A stretch of 64,000 nucleotides of DNA from JAVBME01 sp031552765 (lineage in GTDB: Bacteria > Bacillota > Negativicutes > Acidaminococcales > JAISLQ01), in contig JAVBME010000019.1 in the NCBI GenBank assembly GCA_031552765.1, forward strand, positions 10,933-74,932. The letters run 5' to 3'. The notes under the pieces are model-generated. The model made no database searches and was not told the DNA's origin. It saw only the letters and a program-made list of their open reading frames with translations. Of this stretch, positions 53,660 through 61,329 are shown one piece after another. Numbering within the stretch: position 1 is the first letter of the stretch; the number at the start of each line of letters is the position of its first letter. The position numbers were made by a program, and so were the translations under genes.

Positions 53660-53977
53660 ATGGTAAGACGTATGGTGATAGCCTTGCTGCTGGTGATATT
53701 TTTGGATATACAGTCGGCTATAATAAATGCCGACCCGATAGGGCAAGCCTTTGCCCCGTATAACCAATACGCCATGGTAGGGGGCTATGTTTTACCGCCC
53801 AGCGAAATAACATTTTCTGCTGGCGGGCACCATGGCGACCACGACAGCGGAGAATTTTCCCTGGATGGGCGCATCCAACGGCCCGGCAGGCGGGACACGC
53901 AGCAAAGCGGCGCCCAGGAACCAGGCGGTAACATGGATGATGAATACATTCCGGAAGAAGAAACAAGGGAAATATGA
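53660..53977 (+). CDS. Small exported hypothetical protein
   Basis: A 105-residue protein with an N-terminal hydrophobic segment (MVRRMVIALLLVIFLDIQSA), likely a signal peptide or anchor. The remainder is polar with a Gly-His-Asp-rich stretch (GGHHGDHDSGEF), which could bind a metal, and an acidic tail (YIPEEETREI). Not recognised. ATG 53660 follows AAGGGGGG. Other frames of this stretch are also open, so the call is not certain. Confidence 0.5.
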   Translation: MVRRMVIALLLVIFLDIQSAIINADPIGQAFAPYNQYAMVGGYVLPPSEITFSAGGHHGDHDSGEFSLDGRIQRPGRRDTQQSGAQEPGGNMDDEYIPEEETREI

Positions 53978-53989
53978 AAGCGATATGAG

Positions 53990-54015
53990 AAAAACCGGCC
54001 AAATGGCCGGTTTTT
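53990..54015. terminator. Bidirectional terminator
   Basis: Stem AAAAACCGGCC with GGCCGGTTTTT around an AAAT loop. It separates the small exported gene from the hgcB gene that converges on it. Confidence 0.93.
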
Positions 54016-54039
54016 CAATGTTTATCACTGTGAACGGAT

Positions 54040-54330
54040 TTAACAGCAGTCGTTGCCGGAACAGTCACAGCTTACCTCGCCGCCGCGCAGCCAGCCGTTG
54101 ATAATGGCGGTAGCGCAGCCGACGCTGGCATTTACCGATATGGCATTTGCCGGACAGTTGAGCGCGCAGGCGCCGCATTCCATGCAGCTGTTTTTAGCGG
54201 TGATGACCGCCTGGCGCTCATTTATGGTAAATACCCGATGGGGGCAGACTATGGCGCACATGCCGCAGCCGATGCAGGCGTAAGGCCGCAAAGAGAGTGT
54301 GGCGACGTTTTTTAAATATGTGTGTTTCAT
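54040..54330 (-). CDS. hgcB: HgcB, ferredoxin partner of HgcA (mercury methylation)
   Basis: A 96-residue protein with two [4Fe-4S] motifs at residues 19-29 (CIGCGMCAIVC) and 49-59 (CMECGACALNC). A further Cys is at residue 72 (VGCATA). The chain ends in CDCSGNDCC, so residues 95-96 are the vicinal Cys pair that characterises HgcB. HgcB reduces the HgcA corrinoid so that it can take up a methyl group again, and its Cys pair probably handles Hg(II). It lies 10 bases after hgcA, behind AGGAGG, with a shared terminator behind it. Confidence 0.93.
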   Translation of the reverse strand: MKHTYLKNVATLSLRPYACIGCGMCAIVCPHRVFTINERQAVITAKNSCMECGACALNCPANAISVNASVGCATAIINGWLRGGEVSCDCSGNDCC

Positions 54331-54340
54331 ATATCCTCCT

Positions 54341-55447
54341 TTAGCCGATAAAGCTTTTGCACAAAAGCATGATACTGCCGAGTGCGGCGGAAATGATGAT
54401 CGGGGGCAAGGCTAGCTTCATTTCCTTGGTAACGCCGGAGAAAGAAGTATAGGTGGTCGAACCGGTAAAGTTTAAGGCCAGGTAGGAAGACAGCGACGGT
54501 AATACCAGCATGTAACCGGCCATAAGCAGCCAGTTTCCCGTGTCGTACCAGCCGTTTGCCGCTACTATGCCTGCCGCCCAGAAAAGGCCGAGCAGGCAGC
54601 CTTTCCAGGAAAAAGCGCTGCCGGGAATAATTGGCAGTAACAATGGCGTGATAACTGTGCCGATAAACACCGCGCCGGCATAGGCTATTACGTCTGTCAA
54701 GCCAAAAGGCCTTGCCGCGAACAGGTTGATGATGAACAGCACGCCAAAAAGCGGTAGGGAGTTTTTCAGGGCAGCGACCAGTTCTACCGGCGTCAATACC
54801 AGCCTGTCGAGAACGGTGAAGCGTACAGTGCGCATTTCTTCTGTAGCTTGGCCGCCGGCCGCGAGATAAGCTTTGACGTCACAGGCTCGCACCGGGCCGT
54901 ATGATACGGAAAAACCTGAACGCTTAAAGACTTCATGGGCATTTAAGCCGGAGGCGCCGAGTTGGGGCACTACTAGCCGGCGGTGGGACAGTTTTTCCGC
55001 CAGCGCGGTTTGAGCGATGCGGTTTACCAGTTCATCTGTGCCGAAAGTGCCTTTGCCGGCCGCGCACCAGACATTGACCCCTTTGGTGTCGAGTACAAGC
55101 AGCCAGCAGTCGAGGCCGTAAAGCTCTTTGCGCAGAATGTCGAAAGAAAGCTTATAGTTTGCGCTCACCAGTACCGGCGAGGCGGGGCCGGGGTTGCCGG
55201 CCGCATACAGGCCGGGTTCTACCCTGTAATACATCCGGCCTATGCCCCAGCGCACTTTCCATGCACCCAGACGGTCTCGGGAGGACAGCTGTGTGGAAAC
55301 CGGCAAGACGCTATTTACTGTAGCTGTGCAACATGGCGTCTGTGCGCAGGAGGCTGTGGATGGTTTTTCTGTGTTAGTTTGACAACAGAACGTTTTATCT
55401 TCGTCGCAGCAGCTGTTTTTTTCAATACAGCATGTATCTTTGTTCAA
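54341..55447 (-). CDS. hgcA: HgcA, corrinoid protein of mercury methylation, with Cys-rich N-terminal extension
   Basis: A 368-residue protein. Residues 125-132 read NVWCAAGK, the cap-helix motif diagnostic for HgcA, with Cys128 as the lower ligand of cobalt. The C-terminal half (about residue 225 on) has five hydrophobic helices, as in known HgcA. Before the corrinoid domain there is a tail of about 45 residues with four Cys-Cys pairs (6-7, 13-14, 21-22, 39-40) and Cys34, which is not part of the HgcA I know. The start is TTG 55447, overlapping the arsR stop, with AGGGGG eight bases before; the next in-frame Met is residue 72, too far inside, so the tail is probably real. Confidence 0.93.
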   Translation of the reverse strand: MNKDTCCIEKNSCCDEDKTFCCQTNTEKPSTASCAQTPCCTATVNSVLPVSTQLSSRDRLGAWKVRWGIGRMYYRVEPGLYAAGNPGPASPVLVSANYKLSFDILRKELYGLDCWLLVLDTKGVNVWCAAGKGTFGTDELVNRIAQTALAEKLSHRRLVVPQLGASGLNAHEVFKRSGFSVSYGPVRACDVKAYLAAGGQATEEMRTVRFTVLDRLVLTPVELVAALKNSLPLFGVLFIINLFAARPFGLTDVIAYAGAVFIGTVITPLLLPIIPGSAFSWKGCLLGLFWAAGIVAANGWYDTGNWLLMAGYMLVLPSLSSYLALNFTGSTTYTSFSGVTKEMKLALPPIIISAALGSIMLLCKSFIG

Positions 55448-55752
55448 TCATAACACCCCCTGCTGACAGTTTCGCTGACCGCGGTAAGTTGTTGCAAAAG
55501 GGCGGCGGCTTGCTTGCTGCCAACAGCGCTAATGGAATAATGCGTCCACTTGCCTTCTTTGCGTGGGGTCACGACGCCGCTGTCGCAAAGGATCTTCATA
55601 TGGTGAGACAGGGTAGGCTGGCTGATTTTGAGTTTTTCCAGCAGTATGCAGGCGCACTTTTCGCCGCTTTGCAGCATTTCTAGTATTGCCAGGCGGTTTT
55701 CGTCGCAGAAGGCTTTAAATACCTGTGCATGGGCAAGATGGCTATTGGCCAA
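55444..55752 (-). CDS. arsR: ArsR-family metal-responsive repressor, first gene of the hgc operon
   Basis: A 102-residue winged-helix regulator. LEMLQSGEKCACILLEKLKISQPTLSHHMKIL holds both the Cys-x-Cys metal site at the start of the recognition region (as ELCVCDL in ArsR) and the DNA-recognition helix. A further Cys is near the end (RGCYD). I chose TTG 55752 because GAGGTGA lies just before it; upstream Met codons lie inside the operator. Its gene overlaps hgcA by four bases, so it almost certainly controls hgcAB in response to metal(loid)s such as As, Hg or Cd. Confidence 0.88.
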   Translation of the reverse strand: MANSHLAHAQVFKAFCDENRLAILEMLQSGEKCACILLEKLKISQPTLSHHMKILCDSGVVTPRKEGKWTHYSISAVGSKQAAALLQQLTAVSETVSRGCYD

Positions 55753-55765
55753 GAAAATCACCTCA

Positions 55766-55817
55766 TATAGAAAAATTTCTATATATAGCATATGATTCAT
55801 ATAGAAAAATGTCAATA
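55766..55817 (-). promoter_or_regulatory. Two ArsR-type operator copies before arsR-hgcAB
   Basis: TATAGAAAAATTTCTATA (55766-55783) is a perfect 8-2-8 palindrome. A second, weaker copy TATAGAAAAATGTCAATA (55800-55817) stands 34 bases further upstream in the same orientation. Both lie within 70 bases of the arsR start, as expected for autoregulation. Confidence 0.75.
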
Positions 55818-55979
55818 TAAAAAACAACAGAAAATGTTAAAGAGTGAAAAAACGCAAAATAGCGGTGTGCCGCAATTTCCTGTACGCGGCTTTGCGGAAT
55901 GTGTTATTTTATAATTAGTGGCTGCATAAAGCCTTGCCCCAAAATTGGCAGGGCCGGTTAAGCTGCGGGAGGTGGACAG

Positions 55980-57329
55980 GTGGCTACACACAGCCAGATT
56001 ATGAAAGAAGTGTGCGTGCATATGGCCGGCATGGTGGTGGTAGACAGCAGCTCGCGCATAGTTTTTATCGAGGACACTTACGCCAGGTCGCGCGGCCTCG
56101 ACCCCAAGGGGGTCATAGGGCGTTATGTAAAGGACGTCATACCATCGAGCCGCCTGCCGACCGTTATAGAGACCGGCCGACCGATTTTGGGCGATGTGTT
56201 CCGTTATGAAGGCAAAACGGTCATTTGCAACCGCTATCCTTTGGTAAAGGACGGTGCGATCATCGGCGCTATGTCTTACCAAGTATTCGAAGGGGTGGAC
56301 AAGCTTTTCGAGTCCATACAGGAGCTGCGCTGCCAGTTGGACTATTATAAAGAAAAGATAAAAAAATATACTGGCATACGTTATTCTTTGGCCGATATCA
56401 GCGGCTCGAGCCCGGCGGCAGCTGCTATACGCACGGCTGTCTTAAAAGCGGCCACTACCAATGCGACTGTTTTGATACAAGGGGAGACCGGTACCGGTAA
56501 AGAATTGGTCGCCCATGCCCTCCACCAGGAAAGCCGCCGTTCGCATTACCCTTTTGTCAAAGTAAACTGCGCCGCCATACCGCAGGAGCTTATCGAGTCT
56601 GAGCTGTTTGGCTATGAAGAGGGAGCGTTTACCGGCGCGCGCAAAGCGGGCAAGAAGGGCAAGTTCGAGCTGGCCGATAAGGGGACGCTTTTTTTGGATG
56701 AAGTGAGCCAACTGTCTCTGGCCGCTCAGGCCAAGCTGCTGCGTGTGTTACAGGAAAAAGAAATAGAGCGTATCGGCGGTACGGAGACTATCCCCATTGA
56801 TGTAAGGATAATCGCGGCTACCAATGACGACCTCGAAGACATGGTGCAAAGGGGCGCATTCCGGGCCGACCTCTATTATCGCCTGAATGTTGTGCCGTTA
56901 AGCGTTGCGCCGCTCCGGGAGCGGAGAGCGGACATACCTGAGCTGGTGAAAAGATTTGCGGACAAATACGCCGAACAGGCTGGCCTCGGTGAGGTGGCGG
57001 CAGACCCGGCCGCCGTGGAACTGCTTAGTAGTTACGACTGGCCGGGCAATGTGAGAGAGCTCGAGCATGCGGTGGAAAGGGCGGCCAATCTTTGCAACGG
57101 CAGCGTGCTCCTGCCGGAACATTTTGCCTGGCTGTTGCCCAAGGTAGAGGCCAAAGCCAGGACGCCTGCGGGAAAAAGTATCCAAGAGGCTGTAGCGGCG
57201 ACGGAAAAGGAAATCATCCTCAATGCGCTTGAAGCTTCTAAAGGCAACAAAAAAAAGGCGGCGGAAATACTCAATATCGCTCGGCCATTGCTCTATCAAA
57301 AGATGCGCCGCCTGGGCATAACTTTGTAA
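55980..57329 (+). CDS. Sigma-54-dependent transcriptional activator with PAS sensor domain
   Basis: A 449-residue enhancer-binding protein. Residues 10-105 form a PAS-like sensor (SSSRIVFIEDTYARSRGLDPKGVIGRYV). The AAA+ domain has Walker A GETGTGKELVA, GAFTGA (YEEGAFTGARKAG), which contacts sigma-54, and Walker B GTLFLDEVSQL. The C-terminus is a Fis-type helix-turn-helix (NKKKAAEILNIARPLLYQKMRRLGI). GTG 55980 lies seven bases after GGGAGG. It probably activates the -24/-12 promoter at 57583 for the genes behind it, in response to a small ligand bound by PAS. Confidence 0.94.
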   Translation: MATHSQIMKEVCVHMAGMVVVDSSSRIVFIEDTYARSRGLDPKGVIGRYVKDVIPSSRLPTVIETGRPILGDVFRYEGKTVICNRYPLVKDGAIIGAMSYQVFEGVDKLFESIQELRCQLDYYKEKIKKYTGIRYSLADISGSSPAAAAIRTAVLKAATTNATVLIQGETGTGKELVAHALHQESRRSHYPFVKVNCAAIPQELIESELFGYEEGAFTGARKAGKKGKFELADKGTLFLDEVSQLSLAAQAKLLRVLQEKEIERIGGTETIPIDVRIIAATNDDLEDMVQRGAFRADLYYRLNVVPLSVAPLRERRADIPELVKRFADKYAEQAGLGEVAADPAAVELLSSYDWPGNVRELEHAVERAANLCNGSVLLPEHFAWLLPKVEAKARTPAGKSIQEAVAATEKEIILNALEASKGNKKKAAEILNIARPLLYQKMRRLGITL

Positions 57330-57350
57330 CCGGCAAAAGTGTAAGTATAT

Positions 57351-57384
57351 AAAGACACTGTAAGCTTTCGCTTACAGTGTCTTT
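57351..57384 (+). terminator. Terminator after the activator gene
   Basis: A 15-pair perfect stem AAAGACACTGTAAGC with GCTTACAGTGTCTTT around four bases, ending in TTTT. The GTAAGC/GCTTAC inside it is similar to the inverted repeats on both sides (AAAGTGTAAG at 57336 and CTTACACTTT at 57451), so it may also belong to the activator binding region. The gap 57330-57687 holds this, the promoter and no gene. Confidence 0.8.
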
Positions 57385-57582
57385 TGGCGTTTTATTATGC
57401 AAATATGGAGGCTTTTTGTTAAGTTTATTGAAAAATACTGTCATTTTGCGCTTACACTTTGTGTTTGCGATTGTTGTTTTTTATTATACTTTATAGTATT
57501 AAAAATCAAATTATTTTTTTGTTATCCCTATATATTGCGTGATCAAATGTTTTTGTCGGTATTTTTATGCAACAAAATAATA

Positions 57583-57599
57583 TTGGTACAAATTTTGCT
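57583..57599 (+). promoter_or_regulatory. Sigma-54 (-24/-12) promoter
   Basis: TTGGTACAAATTTTGCT fits the consensus TGGCAC-N5-TTGCW well: GG and GC are exactly 10 bases apart, with one C-to-T change in the -24 element. It lies 89 bases before the ATG of the BKACE gene and directly behind the gene for a sigma-54 activator, which supports it. Confidence 0.85.
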
Positions 57600-57687
57600 A
57601 TATTACTATCCAACTGCTAAAAATGACGTGCGCGAGGAAAAGTTTTTTGCGCTTGTTAATGATAAAGCGAAATTAGGAGGAGTTCAA

Positions 57688-58617
57688 ATGGCAAAACAAA
57701 ACAAAATCATCGTTACCGCGGCGGTCACCGGAGCGACCCATACCCCCGGCCTCAGTCCATATTTTCCCTCTACTCCGGACGAAATAATCGCGGACGCGGT
57801 AAAGGCGCACGCGGCCGGCGCGGCGGTCGTGCACATCCACGCGCGCGACCCGAAAGATTGTAGTCCGACGCCGGAACTGGCCATCATGCGGGATATCGCT
57901 TCCAGCATCAAAAAACAGTGTAACGCCGTGGTATGCGTTACGACCGGCGGCGCAGTGCGCATGACTTCGGAAGAGCGGCTGGCGCCGGCGGTAGACCTGA
58001 AGCCGGAGCTGGCGTCCTGCAACGCGGGTTCGGTAAACTTTGTCTTTGCCGATTTGGCTACCAAGCTGCACAAGCCCCGTTTTGACTGGGAAATACCTTA
58101 CCTGCAAAAAACCAATGAGCTGGTTTTTACCAATACTTTCACCGGCCTTGAATATTACCTCAAGACTATGAAAGAGCATGGGATAAAGCCTGAGTTTGAA
58201 GTGTACGATGTGGGCATGGTCAATAATATCGCTTATTTCAGAGAGAAAGGTCTGATCGAAGAGCCTGTCTATTTGCAGTTTGTCATGGGTATACTGGGCG
58301 GCATCCCGGCGACGGTGGACAATCTTGTCTATCTGGTAAAAACTGCCAGAGAGCAGATAGGCGACTTCGTCTGGTCGTGCGCGGCGGCCGGCAAGGCCCA
58401 GTTCCCGCTGGTGACGGCGGCGTTAGCCATGGGTGGCAATGCCCGCGTCGGCCTTGAAGACAACCTGTACTTAAAGCCGGGCGTATTAGCCAAATCCAGC
58501 GCCGAGCAGGTAACGATGATCATCGAGATCGCCGAGCGGCTGGGCCTTGAGATAGCCAGCTCGGATGAGGCGCGTGAAATACTCTCTCTTAAAGGTATAG
58601 ATAAAGTAAATTACTGA
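57688..58617 (+). CDS. Beta-keto acid cleavage enzyme (BKACE, DUF849 family)
   Basis: A 309-residue zinc enzyme that cleaves a beta-keto acid with acetyl-CoA to form acetoacetate and a new CoA thioester. Visible: IVTAAVTGATHTPG, AAVVHIHARDP (His-x-His zinc ligands), ASCNAGSVNF, FEVYDVGM and GNARVGLEDNLYL, where the Glu is the last metal ligand. The Kce enzyme of lysine fermentation belongs here, but the family has many substrates. I chose ATG 57688 because TAGGAGG precedes it; longer readings run through the promoter. First gene of a three-gene operon. Confidence 0.92.
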   Translation: MAKQNKIIVTAAVTGATHTPGLSPYFPSTPDEIIADAVKAHAAGAAVVHIHARDPKDCSPTPELAIMRDIASSIKKQCNAVVCVTTGGAVRMTSEERLAPAVDLKPELASCNAGSVNFVFADLATKLHKPRFDWEIPYLQKTNELVFTNTFTGLEYYLKTMKEHGIKPEFEVYDVGMVNNIAYFREKGLIEEPVYLQFVMGILGGIPATVDNLVYLVKTAREQIGDFVWSCAAAGKAQFPLVTAALAMGGNARVGLEDNLYLKPGVLAKSSAEQVTMIIEIAERLGLEIASSDEAREILSLKGIDKVNY

Positions 58618-58635
58618 TGATGAGGAGATGTTGCT

Positions 58636-59664
58636 ATGAGAACAGCGATTTTAGGCGCAGGGGCGCTTGGGATAATCATCGGCGCCAGGATGACGCAAAA
58701 CGGCCGGCAGGTCGATCTGATAGATTCTTTCAAAGAAAATGTGGACGCGCTCAATAAAGAGGGTGCGACCGTCACGGGTTACTTGGAGATGCACCAGGCG
58801 GTGACGGCGTTGACGCCTGATGAGATGACCGGTATCTATGACCTGGTGTTGCTGCTGACCAAACAGACGGTAAACGAAGAAGCCTTGACTAGGCTGCTGC
58901 CGCACCTTAATAAAGACAGTATCGTCTGCACTCTGCAAAACGGCGTGCCGGAAGACGGCGTGGCAGCCATCGTCGGCAAAGAACGTACTATTGGCGGCGC
59001 GGTTGGTTTTGGCGCTACCTGGCTGCGTCCGGGCGTGTCTGAGCTTACCTCGACGATGGAGGCGGTGGAGAAATTTGCCTTTGAAATCGGCGAAATAGAT
59101 GGCGCACTGCGTCCGCGCCTGGAAAAAGTAAAGGCAGTCCTTTCGGCCGCCGGCGGCACGACGATACTGACCAACCTCACCGGCATCCGCTATACCAAGC
59201 TGCTGATGAATTCTACTTTCAGCGGTATGTCGGCGGCGCTCAACTGTACTTTCAACCCGATACTGTCCGATCCTAAAGCGATGGTCTGTGTGGCGCACAT
59301 TGCCGACGAGGTGATAAAGGTCTGCCATGGCCTGGGGCACCGCATGGTAGAGATGCAGGGCGTGGATTTTGAGACGCTCGAACTCAATAGCAAAGAAGAT
59401 ATCCCGTCCAAGATGGAGCTGTACAATAAAGTGTGGGGCCGCCACAACAACAAGGCCAGCATGCTGCAAGACCTCGAGAAAGGCAAAAAGACCGAGATCG
59501 ACTACATCAACGGCGTCGTGTGCCGTGGCGGCAGAAAGTGCGGCATAGCTACGCCCTTTAACGACAAGGTGGTCGAACTGGTCAAAGAGGCGGAGGCCAA
59601 AGGCGGTGTGAATGACTTTAGCTATCTGACGCGATTTGAGGAAATTATCGCCCAGGCAAAATAA
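58636..59664 (+). CDS. Ketopantoate reductase family dehydrogenase (PanE/ApbA-like)
   Basis: A 342-residue NAD(P)-dependent oxidoreductase. The nucleotide-binding motif is AILGAGALGIIIGARM, and LQNGVPEDGVAA and a C-terminal helical domain with KTEIDYINGVVCRGGRKCGI complete the PanE fold (Lys and Asn-Glu residues for catalysis). Placed after a BKACE gene and before a GntP carrier, it is probably not for pantothenate; it more likely oxidises a beta-hydroxy acid to the beta-keto acid that BKACE cleaves, or reduces a keto acid. It is 18 bases after the first gene. Confidence 0.88.
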   Translation: MRTAILGAGALGIIIGARMTQNGRQVDLIDSFKENVDALNKEGATVTGYLEMHQAVTALTPDEMTGIYDLVLLLTKQTVNEEALTRLLPHLNKDSIVCTLQNGVPEDGVAAIVGKERTIGGAVGFGATWLRPGVSELTSTMEAVEKFAFEIGEIDGALRPRLEKVKAVLSAAGGTTILTNLTGIRYTKLLMNSTFSGMSAALNCTFNPILSDPKAMVCVAHIADEVIKVCHGLGHRMVEMQGVDFETLELNSKEDIPSKMELYNKVWGRHNNKASMLQDLEKGKKTEIDYINGVVCRGGRKCGIATPFNDKVVELVKEAEAKGGVNDFSYLTRFEEIIAQAK

Positions 59665-59715
59665 ACTGGCAACCACCCGGAATTTCCAGCTGTAAATCAG
59701 AGACAGGAGGAAAAT

Positions 59716-61038
59716 ATGAGTATTATAGCCATTATTGGACTGATTCTTGCTGTGGGCGTGCTTATAGTGGGCGCTTACAAAGGACTGGGGGCTTTGCCGC
59801 TGACGCTGCTGGCTTCGCTCGTAGTCATGGTCACGAACGGTATACCGCTGTGGGACGGTTATGCCGCTTCCTATATGAAGGGCTACACAGGCGCCTATAT
59901 GTCGTTTTTCCTGCTTTTTGCCACGTCCAGCCTGTATGCGGAGCTGATGAATTTTTCCGGCTGCGCCACGACCATCGGCAATAAATTTATCGACTGGTTT
60001 GGCAAGTCGCGGGTCATGCTTGTCAGTACCTTGATCATCAGCTTTTTGACGTACGGCGGTGTGAGCCTGTTTGTCGTCGTCTTCGCGGTCGGCCCTATCA
60101 TGTTCTTGTTGTTTAAAGAGGCCGACCTGCCGCGCCATCTTACTATGGCTTGCCTTATTACCGGCTCGGCTACCTATACTATGACCTCATTGCCCGGTAC
60201 GCCGGCGCTGACCAATGTAATACCGACCCAGTTTTTGGGCACTACGCTCACCGCCGCCCCGATCATGGGCATTTTAGCCAGTATATTCACTTTTGCCATG
60301 TGTATGCTCTATATGGGCTATGCGGAGAAAAAAGCCCGGCGGGAAGGCGAGCGCTGGTCATACCCGGACAAGGTCGACCCCGCTCTTTTTGAAGTGAAAG
60401 ACCGCAGCCTGCTCCCTTCGGCTGTACAAGCCTTCGTGCCTATCGTGTCTTTGATGCTGATCATCATCGTGGGCAGCCGGTTTGTGAAGAATTCGACCAT
60501 GCTGGCGGTCATCGCCATGCTGGTAGGCGCTGCCTTGACCTATGTGCTCAACGTGGATAAATTTAAAGGCAAGAGCATGAAAGACATCATCAGCAATGGC
60601 CTCGACGGCGGCATTAGCGGTATCGGCGGCCTGGCCGGCGTCATTGGCTTTGGCACTGTGGTGCAGGGGTCGGCGGCTTTTAGTGCGATCGTTGCCTGGG
60701 TGCTCAGCCTGAAGATGAACCCTTACGTTCAGGGCGTTATATCCACCATGGTCGTGTCCGCTGTCACGGGTTCTTCATCCGGCGGCCTGCGGATAATGTA
60801 CAGCGCGATGGCGCCTAGTTTTATCGCCTCGGGCGCCGACTTGGAGATACTTCACCGCCTGACGGCTATCTCCGCCGACGCGCTCGACACGTTGCCCCAC
60901 TCGCCCGGCCTTTTTTTGATGTTCGCCGTGCTGGGATTAAACCATAAGCAAGCCTATAAACACGTCTTTGCTACCAGCACGATCATCCCGCTTACTGTGA
61001 CTGCCTTAGGTACGGCCTATTGCGTGCTGTTTTTGTGA
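59716..61038 (+). CDS. GntP family permease (gluconate/hydroxy acid type)
   Basis: A 440-residue membrane protein with about 12-13 helices. LLFATSSLYAELMNFSGCATTIG, FLTYGGVSLFVVVFAVGPI, SLPGTPALTNVIPTQF and ADALDTLPHSPGLFLMFAV resemble GntP-type permeases and their close relatives, which carry gluconate, 3-hydroxybutyrate and other hydroxy acids. It ends the sigma-54 controlled operon, so it would import the substrate for the two enzymes before it. Confidence 0.88.
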   Translation: MSIIAIIGLILAVGVLIVGAYKGLGALPLTLLASLVVMVTNGIPLWDGYAASYMKGYTGAYMSFFLLFATSSLYAELMNFSGCATTIGNKFIDWFGKSRVMLVSTLIISFLTYGGVSLFVVVFAVGPIMFLLFKEADLPRHLTMACLITGSATYTMTSLPGTPALTNVIPTQFLGTTLTAAPIMGILASIFTFAMCMLYMGYAEKKARREGERWSYPDKVDPALFEVKDRSLLPSAVQAFVPIVSLMLIIIVGSRFVKNSTMLAVIAMLVGAALTYVLNVDKFKGKSMKDIISNGLDGGISGIGGLAGVIGFGTVVQGSAAFSAIVAWVLSLKMNPYVQGVISTMVVSAVTGSSSGGLRIMYSAMAPSFIASGADLEILHRLTAISADALDTLPHSPGLFLMFAVLGLNHKQAYKHVFATSTIIPLTVTALGTAYCVLFL

Positions 61039-61064
61039 GAAGTAAATCTGTATGATAAGAAAAG

Positions 61065-61090
61065 GGCCCCCCGGCTAAAAGCCGGGGGCC
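61065..61090. terminator. G+C-rich hairpin between convergent genes
   Basis: GGCCCCCCGGC pairs with GCCGGGGGCC (one bulged C) around TAAAA. Followed on the minus side by TTTTCTT, so it ends the ywbE unit well and the GntP operon less clearly. Confidence 0.75.
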
Positions 61091-61092
61091 TG

Positions 61093-61299
61093 CTATTTAT
61101 CGCCAGGCGGCAGGACGGTTTTTACCCGTCCGACCTGGCCGTCTGCCAGCATGACCTTGATGCCGTGGGGATGGCTGGCGCTTTTAGTGAGCAGGCGCTG
61201 GACGCGCCCGCGGGTCAGGGCGCCGGTGCGCTGGTCTTTTTTCAATACGATGTCGACCAGAGCGCCGACGGTTATGTTTTGGCGGTTTTGCCCGTTCAT
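61093..61299 (-). CDS. ywbE: YwbE family protein (DUF2196)
   Basis: A 68-residue protein. The pattern ITVGALVDIVLKKDQRTGALTRGRV, then LTKSASHPHGIKVMLADGQVGRV, covers the whole YwbE family sequence. It looks like a small beta-barrel of KOW or SH3 type. The function is unknown. It follows the pirin gene on the same strand with 30 bases between. Confidence 0.93.
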   Translation of the reverse strand: MNGQNRQNITVGALVDIVLKKDQRTGALTRGRVQRLLTKSASHPHGIKVMLADGQVGRVKTVLPPGDK

Positions 61300-61329
61300 G
61301 CCTGTCCTCCGTGATAGTTTTATAGCCGG

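Noticed and set aside
54341..55447. CdhD/CFeSP subunit as alternative identity of the HgcA protein
   Set aside because: CFeSP lacks the NVWCAAGK form followed by five C-terminal helices, and here no acetyl-CoA synthase genes are near; HgcB follows directly.
57378..57396. Another sigma-54-like site TGGCGTTTTATTATGC
   Set aside because: GG and GC are 11 bases apart instead of 10, and it is far from the gene. The site at 57583-57599 has the exact spacing.
58651..60138. A 495-codon open frame on the minus strand
   Set aside because: It lies opposite the dehydrogenase and GntP genes, whose proteins are clearly recognisable; the antisense frame has an unnatural composition and no family signature. 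Such frames are common in G+C-rich coding DNA.
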